Source: Cycas panzhihuaensis (Eukaryota > Cycadophyta). Taken from it: a stretch of DNA of 64,000 nucleotides. Location: NCBI GenBank assembly GCA_023213395.1, contig CM041465.1, positions 210,373,741 through 210,437,740 on the forward strand, in the 5' to 3' direction. The notes beneath the pieces were generated by a model. The model made no database searches, was not told where the DNA came from, and saw nothing but the letters and a program-made list of their open reading frames with translations. The position numbers and the translations under genes were made by a program. The first letter of the stretch is position 1. Each line of letters opens with the position of its first letter. Below are positions 10,916 through 22,276 of this stretch, piece by piece.

Positions 10916-13900
10916 AAGATATTGATCAAACTTGGATCATTGACTCAGGGGCATTACGTCACATGACTGGAAGTGAAGAACTTCTTTATGACATCAAAGA
11001 AGGAAATGATAAATCGGTAACTTTTGGCAATAATGAATTAGTGCAGATTTCTGGTATTGGCAAAGTTGCTTCATTTCATTCTTCTTTAAATCCTTCTTCA
11101 ACATTTCCCAATGGTGATGCCTACTACATTCCTTCCATGGAGAAGAGTTTGCTATCTATTAGCCAATTGGACAAGCAACAGATGAGCATTTTGTTTAAAA
11201 ATGGGAAATGTGTCATTAGTGACAAGCATGATCAAGTTGTAGCCATTGGTCATGAAGACCATGGCCTTTATAAGTTGGATGCAAATAACATAACTCTTGA
11301 TTCTTCTTACTCTATCACACCATCATCAACAAAACACAACTTTGGCATCATCGTCTAAGCCACTTGAGATAAGACAATATCAAGTTGATGATAAACAAGA
11401 ACATGGTGCATGGACTTCCAAAGCTATATGGTTCAAAATGCTTTTGTGAAGCTTATATAATGGGGACACAACATAGATTGCCTTTTCGTAAAGGCAAAGC
11501 ATGGTGTGCATCATATTTTTTGCAGCTGATACATTTTGATTTATGTGGACCTATGTCCACAACATCTTTTGGAGGAACATTGTACTACATCTCTTTCATA
11601 GATGATTTCTCTTATAAAGTTTGGGTTTACTTCCTCAAGCAGAAGTCTGAAGCATTCTAGAAGTTCAAGGAATTCAAGCTTGAAGTAGAGAATGAATTTG
11701 GTTATACAATCAAAATTCTAAGGTCAGATAATAGAGGTGAATTCACTTCAAAAGAATTCACTCAATTCTGCAAGGATAAAGGCATTTGGAGACAACTCAC
11801 TATTCCTCATACTCCTCAATAAAACGAAGTCTCTGAACGTATGAATAGAACTTTGACAAATAAAGCCAAATCTATAATGCATGCAAAAGGACTCACACGA
11901 GCATATTGGGCAGAAGCATTCCACACAGCTGCTTATGTGGTAAATCAGAGTCCTACTTCAGCAGTCATGGACATCACACCAGAAGAAGCATGGTTTGGCA
12001 AAAAGCCCACTGTCAGTCACTTAAGCACATTTGGGTGCACTACATACATGCACATCCTCGATCAGCAATGATCTAAGTTAGACAAACATAATCTAAAATA
12101 CATCTTTGTAGGCTATGCCACTCATAGTAAAGTTTGCAAGTTGTATGATCCTATTGGGAAGAAAATGCATCTCTCAAGAGATGTAATCTTTGCTGAAGAA
12201 GAACATGAGGAGTTGGAATCTGCATCCATCCAACCTCCTCTTGATAAAGGCAAAAAGATTGTTGAATTTTTCCTTCCCTCTCAATCTTCCACATCATGTA
12301 CATCATCTACACCAGTTGGACTGTTTACATCATCAGATATTATTCTGCTTGATCTTAGCACATCTTCTTTTGATCCATCACTCAGACCAGAAGACATTGA
12401 GGTTCAAGTCACATCAGTTAAAAAATTGCCAAAATGGTTTACACAAACTGTTCAAGACGGCCAGATTTTTGAAGGAAAACGTCAATCAAAATATAGGCAG
12501 CAAACCAATTATGCACTTATGGTTGATGTGCTTTGTGTTAATGAGCCCTCCACCTTTGAGGAGGCATCTCAAAATGACAATTGGAAAGCTACTATGGATG
12601 AAGAAATCCATTCTATTGAAAAGAATGGTATATTGGATTTGGTAAAATTGCCTAAGCATAAACAGGTAATCAGTTGCAAATGGGTCTACAAGACCAAATT
12701 CCATTTTGATGGTACACTTAAGGGTCAAAAGGCCCGACTTGTTGCAAAGGGCTTCAAACAAAAAGATGTCATTGACTATGAGGAGACTTTTGCACCTGTT
12801 GCCAATATGAACACTATCAGACTCATCTTGGCCTTAGCTGCTCAATGCAAATAGCCAACTTATTAGATGGATGTGAAGAGCGCCTTTCTCAATGGCGATC
12901 TTCAGGAGGAGGTATATTTGGAACAACCTCCTAGTTACAAAGTACAAGGCAAGGAGCACTTGGTTTGTTGCCTGAAAAAGGCTTTGTATGGCTTGAAACA
13001 AGCTCCTCATGCATGGTACTAAAAAATCGATGATTATTTTTTGAGACATGGTTTTCATCGATCCACATCAGACCCTAACTTGTACATCAAAGTTGAGAAA
13101 GACCATGCTATCTTTATTGTCTTGTATGTTGATGACTTAGTGATCATTGGTAACGACACTAAGATGATACAGATTCTCCAGGATGATTTGAAGAGAAGTT
13201 TCGAGAGGTTTGAGGTATGGTAACAGCCAGGCTCTATCTTCATATTCCAAGCAAAATATTCTTGGGACATTTTGCAGCAATTCATGATGCATGATTGCAA
13301 ACCTGCACCAACGCCTATGGAGAATGGAACAAAGCTTACTCTTAATGAAGAAGCTAAACCTGCAGATCCCATTCTTTACCAGTAGTTGATTGGTAGCCTC
13401 ATTTATCTCACCAACACTTGATCGGATATTTCATTTGCAGTTGGGATTTGTTCTAGATACATGTCTCAACCCAATCAGAAACATTGGAATGCAACAAAAC
13501 GCATACTCAAATACATCAAAGGAACATTGTAGCATGGCCTTCAATATGCACATAATAAGGACTTCATCTTGGAAGGGTTCTCAGATTCTGATTAGGCAGG
13601 CTGCTAGGATAACAAGAGATCCACCTCGGGTTACTGTTTTACCCTTGGTTCAGGAGTTATTTCATGGAATTGCAAGAAGCAACCCAATGTTACCTTGTCC
13701 TCCACTGAAGCAGAGTACAAAGCTGTTGTCAGCGTAGCTTGTGAGGTTATCTAGCTACGACTAATTTATGGGGAGCTTGGACTTGAGCAAAATCACTCTA
13801 CCAGGATATATTGTGGCAATCAAAGTGTACTCAAGTTGGCTAAGAATCCGATCTTTCATGCACGGACCAAACACATCGAGGTTCATCATACTTCATCAAA

Positions 13901-14059
13901 AAGCATGTGTAGAATGGTGAGATCAACCTCCAATACAGACCTACAAGGGAGCAAACAACAGATATCTTTACCAAGCCTCTTGGTAGAGAAAAATTTGTAA
14001 AATTCAGAGATGGTCTCGGTATCCGACTTAACATTGTAAACAGTAAGGGGGAGTGTTAA
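10916..14059 (+). pseudogene. Element D pol: protease, integrase, reverse transcriptase, RNase H (broken)
   Basis: The protease active site TWIIDSGALRHMTG lies near 10930-10971 and keeps the DSG triad. Integrase follows: DLCGPMSTTSFGGTLYYISF (about 11540), LRSDNRGEF (about 11721), QNEVSERMNRTL with one stop, and the HLSTFGCTTYMH linker. The RT begins near 12585 and has YVDD at 13125-13136. A deletion of about 39 bp near 13210 removes the segment corresponding to KMTDLGLLHYFLG, which G still has. RNase H motifs SSTEAEYKA and HARTKHIEVHH lie at 13700-13890. The frame ends in the 3' LTR itself: TGT TAA, its first six bases, supplies the stop. Stops such as 11658-11660, 12069-12071 and 12852-12854 and frameshifts inactivate it. 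Confidence 0.92.
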
Positions 14060-14622
14060 ACCTTATGTTTACATGTTAAGTACGTACTTTATTTACTTTA
14101 TTCTTTCATTCATTATTTATACTTTATGGGGTGACTTATCACTTAAGTAATAAACTGCAGACCCACATTCTTCCTAGTGATATAACATTGTAACTAAAGG
14201 GTCAAATGGACCCTCATGCATCTTTGCTCAATTGAGAGCCCAAAAGGACACATGTCCTTCATGCATGACATGCAAGACATGCATTGCATGTAGCTTGGAT
14301 GTTTGCCACTTGTCAAACATTCAATGCTATTAGGTAATCTCAGTTTCCCTATATGAGACCTCTCCTCATGTCTCACATGTAGAGTTGGAGTGTAATGTTA
14401 TGCTATCAGTTTGCTAATCAACTGCTATTCCTTTGGAGTAGGACTAATTCCTTCTCCTCATACTTTGGTATCATCTTGCTCCTTTGATCTTGGTCTTGCT
14501 TATCTATTTACTTCATTCCCTTGTTAGTTATGCTCTTATGTTTTCTAGAACTAGAGTGAACTATCTTCATGATCTTGGATATTATTGGTCTTAGGCATTC
14601 TTAACCTTTGGCCTTCTCAACA
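14054..14622 (+). repeat. Element D 3' LTR (569 bp) with polypurine tract
   Basis: The LTR starts TGTTAAACCTTATG and ends GGCCTTCTCAACA. It is preceded by the purine tract AAGGGGGAG (14045-14053). A TATA-like CTATATGAG lies near 14349. It closely matches the 5' LTR except for the last 80 bp or so. Confidence 0.93.
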
Positions 14623-14627
14623 GAGTG

Positions 14628-15196
14628 AGAGTTATTGTTCCCAAAATACCATATTAAGTGATTGATGAAATGAAGCCATTGTACTCCCTTGGCAATGCAT
14701 GAATAGTAGTAGTCACAAGGTCTTCATTTGTAATTGGCTTACCCAATGCTGTCAATTGATTATTAATTTCTTTTATATCTAACAAGAATGCCATCATAGG
14801 TTCAATAAATTTAATGCTAAACAATTTAGATTTGGACATAACAATATGAGCATCATCTCACCTTTCATACAAATATAACAAAATATCCAAAGTTTCTTTT
14901 AAAGTGGATGCATTAGCAATGTTTTGATCAACAATGTTGTGAATTGTCATATGCAAAAAGGCTAATGCAATCTCATCTTTTGTTTCCCAAGCAGTAATAG
15001 CAACAAGATCTATAGGGATCACGACATTAGGATTTGCAGAATTAGTAGTAGGAGTAGGTTTAGGAAAATTTTCACATACATAACTCCAAAGTTCATTCAT
15101 GATTAACAAGTTCTTAGCTTGTTTCTTCCAATCTTGAAAATTTTCATGTCCATTAAGGTTGATAGGAATTACATTGACCATTGATATTTTAGCCAT
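14628..15196 (-). pseudogene. Element C gag (copia UBN2-type), continued right of D
   Basis: Read leftward from the ATG at 15196, the frame gives MAKISMVNVIPINLNGHENF, then WKKQAKNLLIMNELWSYV, close to the start of D's Gag. The homology continues through LYLYER (near 14860) and LFSIKFIEPMMAFLLDI to LTALGKPITNEDLVTTTI and ALPREYNGFI (14654). One stop separates the two long stretches near 14855. D interrupts the gene at 14623; the zinc-knuckle end and pol continue at 7404 on the other side of D. The start is supported by the conserved leader block immediately upstream. Confidence 0.9.
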
Positions 15197-16853
15197 TGTT
15201 TTTAAAAATAAAGCTAAGCTTTTGTAACTAAAAAATGATTTTAGAACTATCAAGCTTTCACCACTTAAGTTCCACTTGCAAATACACCAACAACTTTGAT
15301 CACCCAACGACTGAAAATATGAAGTGGAGGGCTAGGCTATCAAGTGGTCCAACCCTAATATATAAGTGAGATCCAATGGTTGGCCAAAGATCAAATTTTA
15401 GTATAAAGAGGTAGGGTTGATTTCCATAGCGTACTGTGCTTTGTTTAGAGTTCTCAAGTCTAATAACACCCTTTTCGAACCTCTCCCACAAAAATCATCT
15501 TAATTGTTGTGCACTAGCCATACAACTGGCTAGTCCCCTAGGGAATGCACCAATTTTAAGACTTTGAAGCAAGATTTAGAACTTTTTTTAAGCCTCCCCA
15601 GTTTAAAATTTTAAAGATTTTAATAATTTTTAATGTGAAGTAGGTTGCAAATGAAGTTTTGGAAATTTTCTAGGTAACTTAATGTTTCAAATGAACTTAA
15701 ATGTTGCTAAGTATGATGCTAATATGTTGAAAAATGATTCTTGTTTGTATGTAGTCCTTGTGAAGTTCCTTCCTTGGTGCAAACATAAAATATTTTAAAG
15801 AGCACTAAGTTAACTTTTGCAAGAATAAGCACACAATGACGCCTTTGGATCTTTAATGATCCCATCACACTCAAAAGATTGGTCTTTATTGATGATAGTG
15901 TACTTTTTAAGCCCTTTTGTTGAGTTGGGACACTATGCAGGGAGCCTAATACCAAGTACAATGATGAATTTTTCACTTAGGGTATTAAAATTTGCTTGAA
16001 AAGCAGTGTACAAGTTAGAAAAACACATGTAAAATTTTTTATGTGCTAGGGTGTACTTAGCTCTTAGAAAAAGTGATTTTCACTTTTAAAAAGTGATGAA
16101 AAGAGATTAGATCGCCAAACATTAGAAATGAATGATTATTAAAAAGGGAATATTCATTGGAATGTTCTAAATTAGATAAACTAAGGTTGAGAAAGCTAAG
16201 TATGAATTGGGATTTTTCTCAAAAAAGAAAAAATCTGCATAGCGACAATGACTCAGAACAACAAATTCTTGATTGAAAAGCACAAAATTGAATTGAAATA
16301 GAGGTGGATCACTTCTGGATCAATTTGCAAGCATTTGGATCAAGTTTGAAACCTGAATGAAGTATTTTGAGATACAAATGAATAAGTATGAATTGCCATA
16401 GTCTACGTAGGTCTATGTAGGATGTATGACAATCGCCACTTGATGACAGACTCACCAGAGTTTGAATTGATGAAGAGCTAGCCCTGAAGTTTCTACCAAG
16501 TGATATACAGACATGAGATACTGTATAATATGCCCAACAACTGAGAATGGTGCTCAACCAAGGGTTTTTGTCCCCTTTATTCAGTGCTTGTCACTATGAA
16601 GTGTGCCTAACAGTGAATGCAAATGTCTAACACAGAAAGTAAGTGTCCAGCATAGAATGATGACGCCCAAAAAGGGTTAGATAGAGTGTAGGATAGATTA
16701 CTCTTCAATAGCAAGCCAATAGATAGATTTCTTCTTCTACAAGTTTTACAACCAATAATAGAGATGCATGCATCGACACTTCTTTTTTTTTTTTCCCTCT
16801 TTTCTTCCTGCAAATCAAAATAACTTCGCTATTTTATTTTTAAGTTAAACAAA
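15197..16853 (-). other. Element C leader, AT-rich, no gene
   Basis: The part next to gag (about 15200-15570) is the conserved leader block shared with D and G, including a predicted hairpin at 15511-15536. The rest is AT-rich with many short AAGTGATTT-like words and no frame worth calling. A run of T occurs near 16784-16795. H1 interrupts the leader at 16853; it resumes at 27332. Confidence 0.7.
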
Positions 16854-17433
16854 TGTAGTGGGCCCAATAGAAAAACAATAGATAGAAGCAATATTTCTAA
16901 CAGATAATGGAATATTTATAGTCATTCACCACCGATAATATTTTTCTAGATAATAACGCTAGCAGATTACAATAGTACTTCCCAATATTTTCCTACATTC
17001 ATGGCAGATAGTATATAAATTACAGCAGTAAACCCTCATAAAACATGATTCAACAGAGATATGTCTCATTCATACATTGATAATAGCAACATATGTAAAT
17101 AAGGAATAATAATAACAAAATAACAACACCTTATATAAATGTTTAGTAGTGTTGAACGCTCTTCAAGACGAGAGCGACCCTCCTAGCAGGCACAAGGCAC
17201 TAATGGCATGAAGCCATTTTATTTACAATAATAATTTCTCCAAGAATGCCTTACAAATAAAGAAGGCTTTTCTATTTATAGCCTTCAAAACCAACTCCTA
17301 TTTTTCCCTCCAAAAAACTGACTTCATAATAAAATAAAATAAATGATTCTTTCTTTAATTCTCCTGAAAACTAACTTCCTAATAATATTTCCTTCTATAA
17401 AACTGACTTCATCCTTATTTTAGGAATGCTACA
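16854..17433 (-). repeat. Element H1 3' LTR (580 bp) and polypurine tract
   Basis: On the minus strand the LTR starts TGTAGCATTCC and ends CCCACTACA. The purine tract AAGGGGAGGGGAAT lies at 17434-17448 (its plus-strand form is ATTCCCCTCCCCTT). A TATA box (GGCTATAAATAG on the minus strand) lies at about 17270-17282. It matches the 5' LTR at 26748-27326. Confidence 0.93.
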
Positions 17434-17653
17434 ATTCCCCTCCCCTTAAAATGATACTTTGCCCTTGATGTATCGAGAATTTCTTGTAGTTTATTCTAAT
17501 CTTTTAGCTACCACCTGCTAGATCCTACATGCCATAAAGATTTGGCTTGATCTTGCGCCTTCTGTGGAACTTTGCTGACAAGCATCTTGAATTTGCCAAT
17601 GTTTGTTCCTGGGGCTAGGTACATGTTGTATCTTGTTCTATATTGGAAGGATC

Positions 17654-19246
17654 TTAGGACATATGAGGTGCCTTAGATGTCTCATCTTGGTCTTGCCCTG
17701 TGTTTGCACATTTTGCTTTTAGATGGAATGGTTTATAGAAGGAGAAGTGAGGATTCTATGAAAAGAATTGATCGTAAGGGTTATGGATTGATGATTGCTT
17801 ATTGTGAAAAGGAAAAGAAGAGAAGGGAGTATGAATTGAGATTAGGCATAGCTTTGAAGGCATAGGAAGAAAGGATGAATTTTGGAATCTGTCGTGGATG
17901 GAGATGAGAATTTGTGCAGGTTTTATTGAATCACAACAACTCTTGGGAAAGACAAATGAGGGATTAGTGATAGACATTCTTTATGAAAAAAAGACTTTAA
18001 TGTGTTTTTTAAAAATTTAACAGAAAAGAACAATATTGATAGTGTGGAAGTGGATAGGTTTGGGAAGGATGAAGTGGGGTTTTGTAGGGGGTAATACTAA
18101 GTGATGAAACCTTATGAATGGATTGAAGTTGTAGAATACCTAGTTGACGACGGTCTGTAGGGGGTGAAAGAGTACATAAGTAAAGAGTCAAGCTAAGATT
18201 GTAAAGGGGAATTGGGATTTGTCCTATGAAAAAACTAGAGTTAAGGGGATTAGGATTATAGCTAACTATGGGATGGGGAAAGAGGGCTTCTCTACTGCTA
18301 TTGAACTTGAGAAAGAGAGATGACAGATTAAACTACCAATCGAAATATGCAAGTGTAACACAAGATCAATGACTACCTTACGTGAACTTTGTTGAGATCC
18401 TTCTTCAAAATCTAGTTGTTCTTTCACTTGTTCTTCCATGTCTTTGTGTTGCTTTTGTGTAAATTGACCTTGAGTCTCTTCCTTAATCTTGATTTGAGAC
18501 TCTTCTATCATATGTGCCTGCTTCAAGTCTTCTGTGTAGTCCTGTTGCTCCCTCTAGGCTAGTTCTTGTTCTAAATCCTATAAAATCTGTGCTTCTTCTT
18601 CTTCTTCTTCTTCTATTTCTACCAATTCATCTAACAACTTTCATGCTTTGATGTCCTCATGAAAGGCTTGGATAGATGCAAATCGAAACCAGTAACAATT
18701 GGAGAGTATAGTTGCTTCCTCAAACCAATTTATGAACCAATCAAGAGCACTTTCTTCTAGGAAACATTTTAATAATGGCCCATACTCTGCAATTTTTGTA
18801 TCCCACATGTATTCACAATAGATCTCGAGGTTTTCTACCCAATGCATCATATCCTCCTCATTGTTCAAATTAAAAAAATCAGTCACAAATTTTCTTTATA
18901 GTATCTAAGCCAAAAGTATGTTCTCTAGTTCTCGAGTTTTCCGTGCAAATTTCTGCTTATCAACGTAGTGGAAAATGACTTGCATCCATCCATTTTCAGA
19001 ATACTCTTGTATCAACCTTTTTAAGAATAGCCACTTAAAGTACTGCAAATACTCCTTGTCACTACAAAACCTAGTGAACCATCTAATTGTGTCCCCACTT
19101 AAATACTAGGATCCAAACAAAACTTTTTCTCCTTCAAGCATCCAGTGAAAGTCAAAGTAGGTGTCCATCATCATTGTCCATTATGACACCTTAATTTCTT
19201 TGTTGGGATCCCATTTTTCTAATGAGATCTATACTTTCCTAGCCAT
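17654..19246 (-). pseudogene. H-family protein (H1 copy): gag-like domain plus Ser/Pro-rich tail
   Basis: Read leftward from the ATG at 19246. The first part (ISLEKWDPNKEIKV, then YLSGDTIRWFTRF) resembles chromovirus Gag (compare LSLEKFNPEVSKNI in F). A second gag-like module follows with DFFNLNNEEDMMHWVENLEI, EYGPLLKCFLEESALDWFIN and FRFASIQAF (18641-18880). Next come a Glu/Gln-rich stretch with QLDFEEGSQQSSRKV (about 18380-18520) and a tail with LCTLSPPTD, SSLSITPYKTP and PSKLCLIS (18191-17756), ending NPHFSFYKPFHL and a stop at 17654-17656. No zinc knuckle or protease is visible. There are several stops and a frame change around 18000-18200. The function is unknown; a particle or RNA-binding role is inferred from the gag-like part. 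Confidence 0.75.
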
Positions 19247-19814
19247 GTCAAATGGTTCAATTAATTTTCTTCATGTAAACAAAAAATTATTGGTCAACAA
19301 AAGCTACAACTTGATCGATTAAAATTTATATCATTTGTTCATCAAAACTATCACATATGACCACTCATAATGATTGCCTCTAAACTAGGAACCTAATGGT
19401 TTAGAGGACACTGCAATTTAACACCTGTAGCAGGAGATACAGACAAGAATATCCAAGTACCCCCTTTGAAATCCAAAACTATAAAAAAATAAACAAATTT
19501 TAAACTGCTTTTGACTTAACCCTCGGTCCCTTGTAACTCTCCATGTGATCTTTCTTTTGCTAGCAAAGGGTTGATAATAGGATGCCAACAAATTTTAGGA
19601 GATAAATTAATTCAATACGACATAAGGTAATATATTATACCCTAAGTCAAAATTCTATGCCTCTTACTCCCACTCCCTCATCGTCAACCTCTGAACAGTG
19701 TCTGGAGTTCGATTGCTCTAATCCTTCTTCGAAGTCGAGATCTTTGCATGACTTTACAAATTCCATACGACCTCCAATGCTACTATCAACCTTTGGTGGT
19801 AGCCTAACCTAGAC
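19247..19814 (-). other. Element H1 leader, segment next to its gag-like frame
   Basis: No recognisable gene. A short minus-strand open stretch (about 19806 to 19647) reads VRLPPKVDSSIGGRMEFVKS and is rich in acidic residues further on. I have no match for it and cannot say it is coding. The last five bases (TAGAC, 19810-19814) are the left target copy of S1. Confidence 0.5.
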
Positions 19815-20294
19815 TGTAATGAGCCAAAACACAATACAACAGATAGAAGCTCTATTTCCAATAATAAATATGTATTCAAGTAGCTCACAACATTTCATAG
19901 CAATAAATTTGTATGTCACAGCAGATAATTACAGCAGCACAACCTCATAAACAGAAATAACAATAGCATGTGTGAACAATAAATAATATAAACAGAATGA
20001 TAGCACCTGATAAAATATCTAGCGGCTTGATGAACCCTCTTTGAGACAAGAGCGACCCTCCAAATAGGCACGAGGCCATTATCCCTTCACAATAGAAATC
20101 TCCAAGATGATCTTCAAAATGAGGGAGGCTCTATATTTATAGCCTTCAAGTCCAACTTCTTACTTTTCCCTTCAAAAAACCAACATCATAATAAAATAAA
20201 ATAAAACAAATAATTCTTCTTTTAATTCTTTTCTAAAAACTGACTTGACCATATGAAGTAAAACCGACTTCTTCATTATTTTGGTAATGCTACA
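19815..20294 (-). repeat. Solo LTR S1 (480 bp), TSD TAGAC
   Basis: The sequence starts TGTAATGAGCC and ends GGTAATGCTACA in plus orientation. It is flanked by perfect TAGAC copies at 19810-19814 and 20295-20299. It resembles the H1 LTR throughout (shared AACAGATAGAAGC-like start, CCCTCTTTGAG block, TCTATATTTATAGCC TATA region), so it is a related family, and by analogy it lies on the minus strand. No internal region is present: unequal recombination between two LTRs left a solo copy. Confidence 0.92.
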
Positions 20295-20299
20295 TAGAC

Positions 20300-20355
20300 C
20301 GTGTTTACCTGTTGTTGATGCAATCGTACTCTCGTATAGATGACAGAGTCCTTCA
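20300..20355 (-). other. Short piece of H1 leader between S1 and F
   Basis: These 56 bases belong to H1. Removing S1 joins them to 19814; removing F joins them to 25942. The last five bases, CTTCA (20351-20355), are the left target copy for F. Confidence 0.7.
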
Positions 20356-20892
20356 TGTTGTGTTCCTAAGGAACCCCCTCATGTAACCTGGATATTAGTT
20401 GGGATTAATGCCTGCTATGAGGCCGATTTCATTTGGGAATGTTAGGAGGAATTTGTCATCTTCTAGCCGACTTCTATTGGGCACAATATTAAGGAGAATA
20501 TCATCCTGTTTGGCCAATCTCTATTTGAGGGATTTTGACTGCTGTATATAGGGAGTTTCAGCCTCATCCCAAAGCATCTTTGGAAACTTCTTGTGGCGGA
20601 ATATTTTCGGTCTTAGGGCTATAATTAGCTCGCTCATTTGGGGATACAGTTTGGAGGGTTCCTCGCCTCAAAGAGGGAAGCTCACTTCTACAAAAAAAAG
20701 ATTGGTATTTTGATGTAATTTCGCTCTATTTTGATATTATTTGATAATAAAGATTATTATTTCGTTCTGTGGATTCTGGAATTTCTTTTCCTTGTTAATC
20801 TTCTGTTGCATAATATCGAGTTCTTGTCTTTCAGTGGATTCTTACCTGTATTTTAAGGAAAATTTCTATAAGAGTAGAACTAGATCACTTCA
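20356..20892 (+). repeat. Element F 5' LTR (537 bp)
   Basis: It runs from TGTTGTGTTCC to GATCACTTCA. A TATA-like GTATATAGG lies near 20545. The motif CCTCGCCTCAAAGAGGG at 20661-20677 recurs, with small changes, in the LTRs of H1, H2, S1 and L. The end was chosen because the 3' LTR ends GATTGCTTCA and the related H2 LTR ends GATTGCTACA. Confidence 0.9.
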
Positions 20893-20894
20893 AG

Positions 20895-20906
20895 TGGTAT
20901 CAGAGC
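20895..20906 (+). other. Element F primer binding site
   Basis: TGGTATCAGAGC, complementary to initiator tRNA-Met, lies two bases (AG) after the LTR. Confidence 0.92.
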
Positions 20907-21019
20907 TTCATTTTGAGGGGAAAGGGTAGAGGAAAAAACCCAAAAGAGGGCCGAAAATCACCCTCCCCCGAGAAGTAGAAACTGAATTAAGATTAGAGAA
21001 AAACCTCATTCCCAGGAAG

Positions 21020-22276
21020 ATGGAAGCACAATCCAGAACCTTAGAGGAAAAAATTGAAGGCGCGTCAAAATTAACACAGAGCATAAGGTCTTTAACAATT
21101 TTAATCCAAGAGTTACTCACAAAAGTGGATCAAGCAACACATAATATGTCAGGAGGAGAAATGGATAACAACAACGCCTCAGGAATAGAATAGATGGATT
21201 CTTAGAACAATCAAGAGAACCAAGGAAATGAGACCAAGAGATTCGATGGATGGGTTTATGAGAGGAGAATTCCTAACATAGATAATGGATTGAAAGGGAC
21301 AAGACTATCTCTGGAGAAATTCAATCCAGAAGTATCAAAGAATATCATAAATTGGGTCTTACAAATGGAGAACTATTTCAGGATTTATAACTCAACGACT
21401 AGGGAAAAGATGGAAATAACTTCATTACACTTAAACGGAAGGGCGTTAAGATGGTACTATTGGTGCCAGAAGATGAACTTATCAATTCAATAGACTTGGA
21501 AAAATCTAAGAGTAGGTTTAGTAGAGCAATATGACGACTCTTGGAATACAGATTACTTTGCTCAATTAACATGTCTACATCAGCAAGGAACCATCCAAGA
21601 ATACACAAAAAAGTTCCAAACTCTACAATGTCTGGTCTTAGAAAAAATACCATAGGAATGTTTATTCGAGACTTATATTAGTGGATTGAAAAATCGGATC
21701 AAATTTAGAGTTAAAGCAACAGATCCACCTCAAGTCCAAGTAGCAATTCAGATAGCAAGGAATGTAGAGGCAAAACTCAGAGATAGAAGGCCAACATATA
21801 CAAGGAGATACAAGCCACCATTGTATCCTACCCAGAATACTAATTGGATTAGACTAGGAACAAAAGCAGATCGTCCATTAGCTATAAAGAATTCAGGAGA
21901 AAGCTCAAGAACAACAAAAAAGGAGCATTTAAGGAAGGGGATGTGCTTCAAATGTGGAGGGAAATGGAATAAGGAGCACCAGTGTCCGATGAAAAAGGTT
22001 TGCATGATCAATAATGAAGACGTAGAAATCCCAGAAGAAGCAGAACAAGACCAAAGTGCGAAAAGTGAACTTCTAGAAGTGGATACAGGGAATGTCCAAA
22101 TATCATTACAAGCCATCACAGGAAAACAAGTATCCCAACAAACCTTAGGATTCCAAGGCCAAATTAAAGGGACTCTAGTATCAATCTTGGTAGATAGCAG
22201 GAGTACGTACAAGTTTATAAACAAAGCATCAACAGAGAAACTGGGATTACAAGTGAAACCTCTCAACACGTTCTAG
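21020..22276 (+). pseudogene. Element F gag and protease (broken)
   Basis: The chosen start ATG at 21020 opens the frame shared by the later Gag segments and gives MEAQSRTLEEKIEGASKL. The core Gag part includes LSLEKFNPEVSKNI and LHLNGRALRWYYW (21290-21493). A zinc knuckle CFKCGGKWNKEHQC (about 21950-21992) has the CX2CX7HXC spacing seen in L. The protease follows with SILVDSRSTYKFI near 22183-22221. The family motif is DSG, so the Gly next to the catalytic Asp has become Arg, which should abolish activity. Stops near 21191, 21491 and 21653 break the frame. Confidence 0.9.

Larger units (their letters stand above)
7405..14622 (+). mobile_element. Element D: complete but decayed Ty1/copia retrotransposon
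   Basis: D is 7,218 bp with both LTRs, a tRNA-Met priming site, a leader of almost 2 kb, gag, pol and a purine tract. The 5-bp duplication GAGTG is perfect. It belongs to the copia family of C and G. The order (Gag with zinc knuckle, protease, integrase, reverse transcriptase, RNase H) is canonical for copia. Frameshifts and stops are spread through the coding part, so D cannot move by itself. Confidence 0.95.
7400..14627 (+). other. GAGTG target-site duplication bracketing element D
   Basis: GAGTG occurs at 7400-7404 just before the left LTR and at 14623-14627 just after the right LTR. The flanking sequence on both sides is minus-strand copia C, with pol on the left and gag on the right. 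This shows D was inserted into C as one event. Confidence 0.95.

Noticed and set aside
12190-12645. 151-codon frame overlapping D pol, with a counterpart in G (58103-58480)
   Set aside because: It is a shifted reading of the Ser/Pro-rich linker before RT; long only because that linker has few stops in that frame.
13390-13737. Plus-strand 115-codon frame in D, also seen in G (57005-57454)
   Set aside because: It is another frame of the RNase H region: the RNase H frame there matches known motifs ([18 protein letters not shown]), the alternative does not.
17677-17865. Plus-strand 62-codon frame in H1
   Set aside because: It is antisense to the conserved C-terminal tail of the H-family protein, which matches H2 on the other strand.
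21748-22269. 173-codon minus-strand frame inside F
   Set aside because: It is antisense to the Gag/protease frame with clear zinc knuckle and protease motifs; no independent domain is seen.
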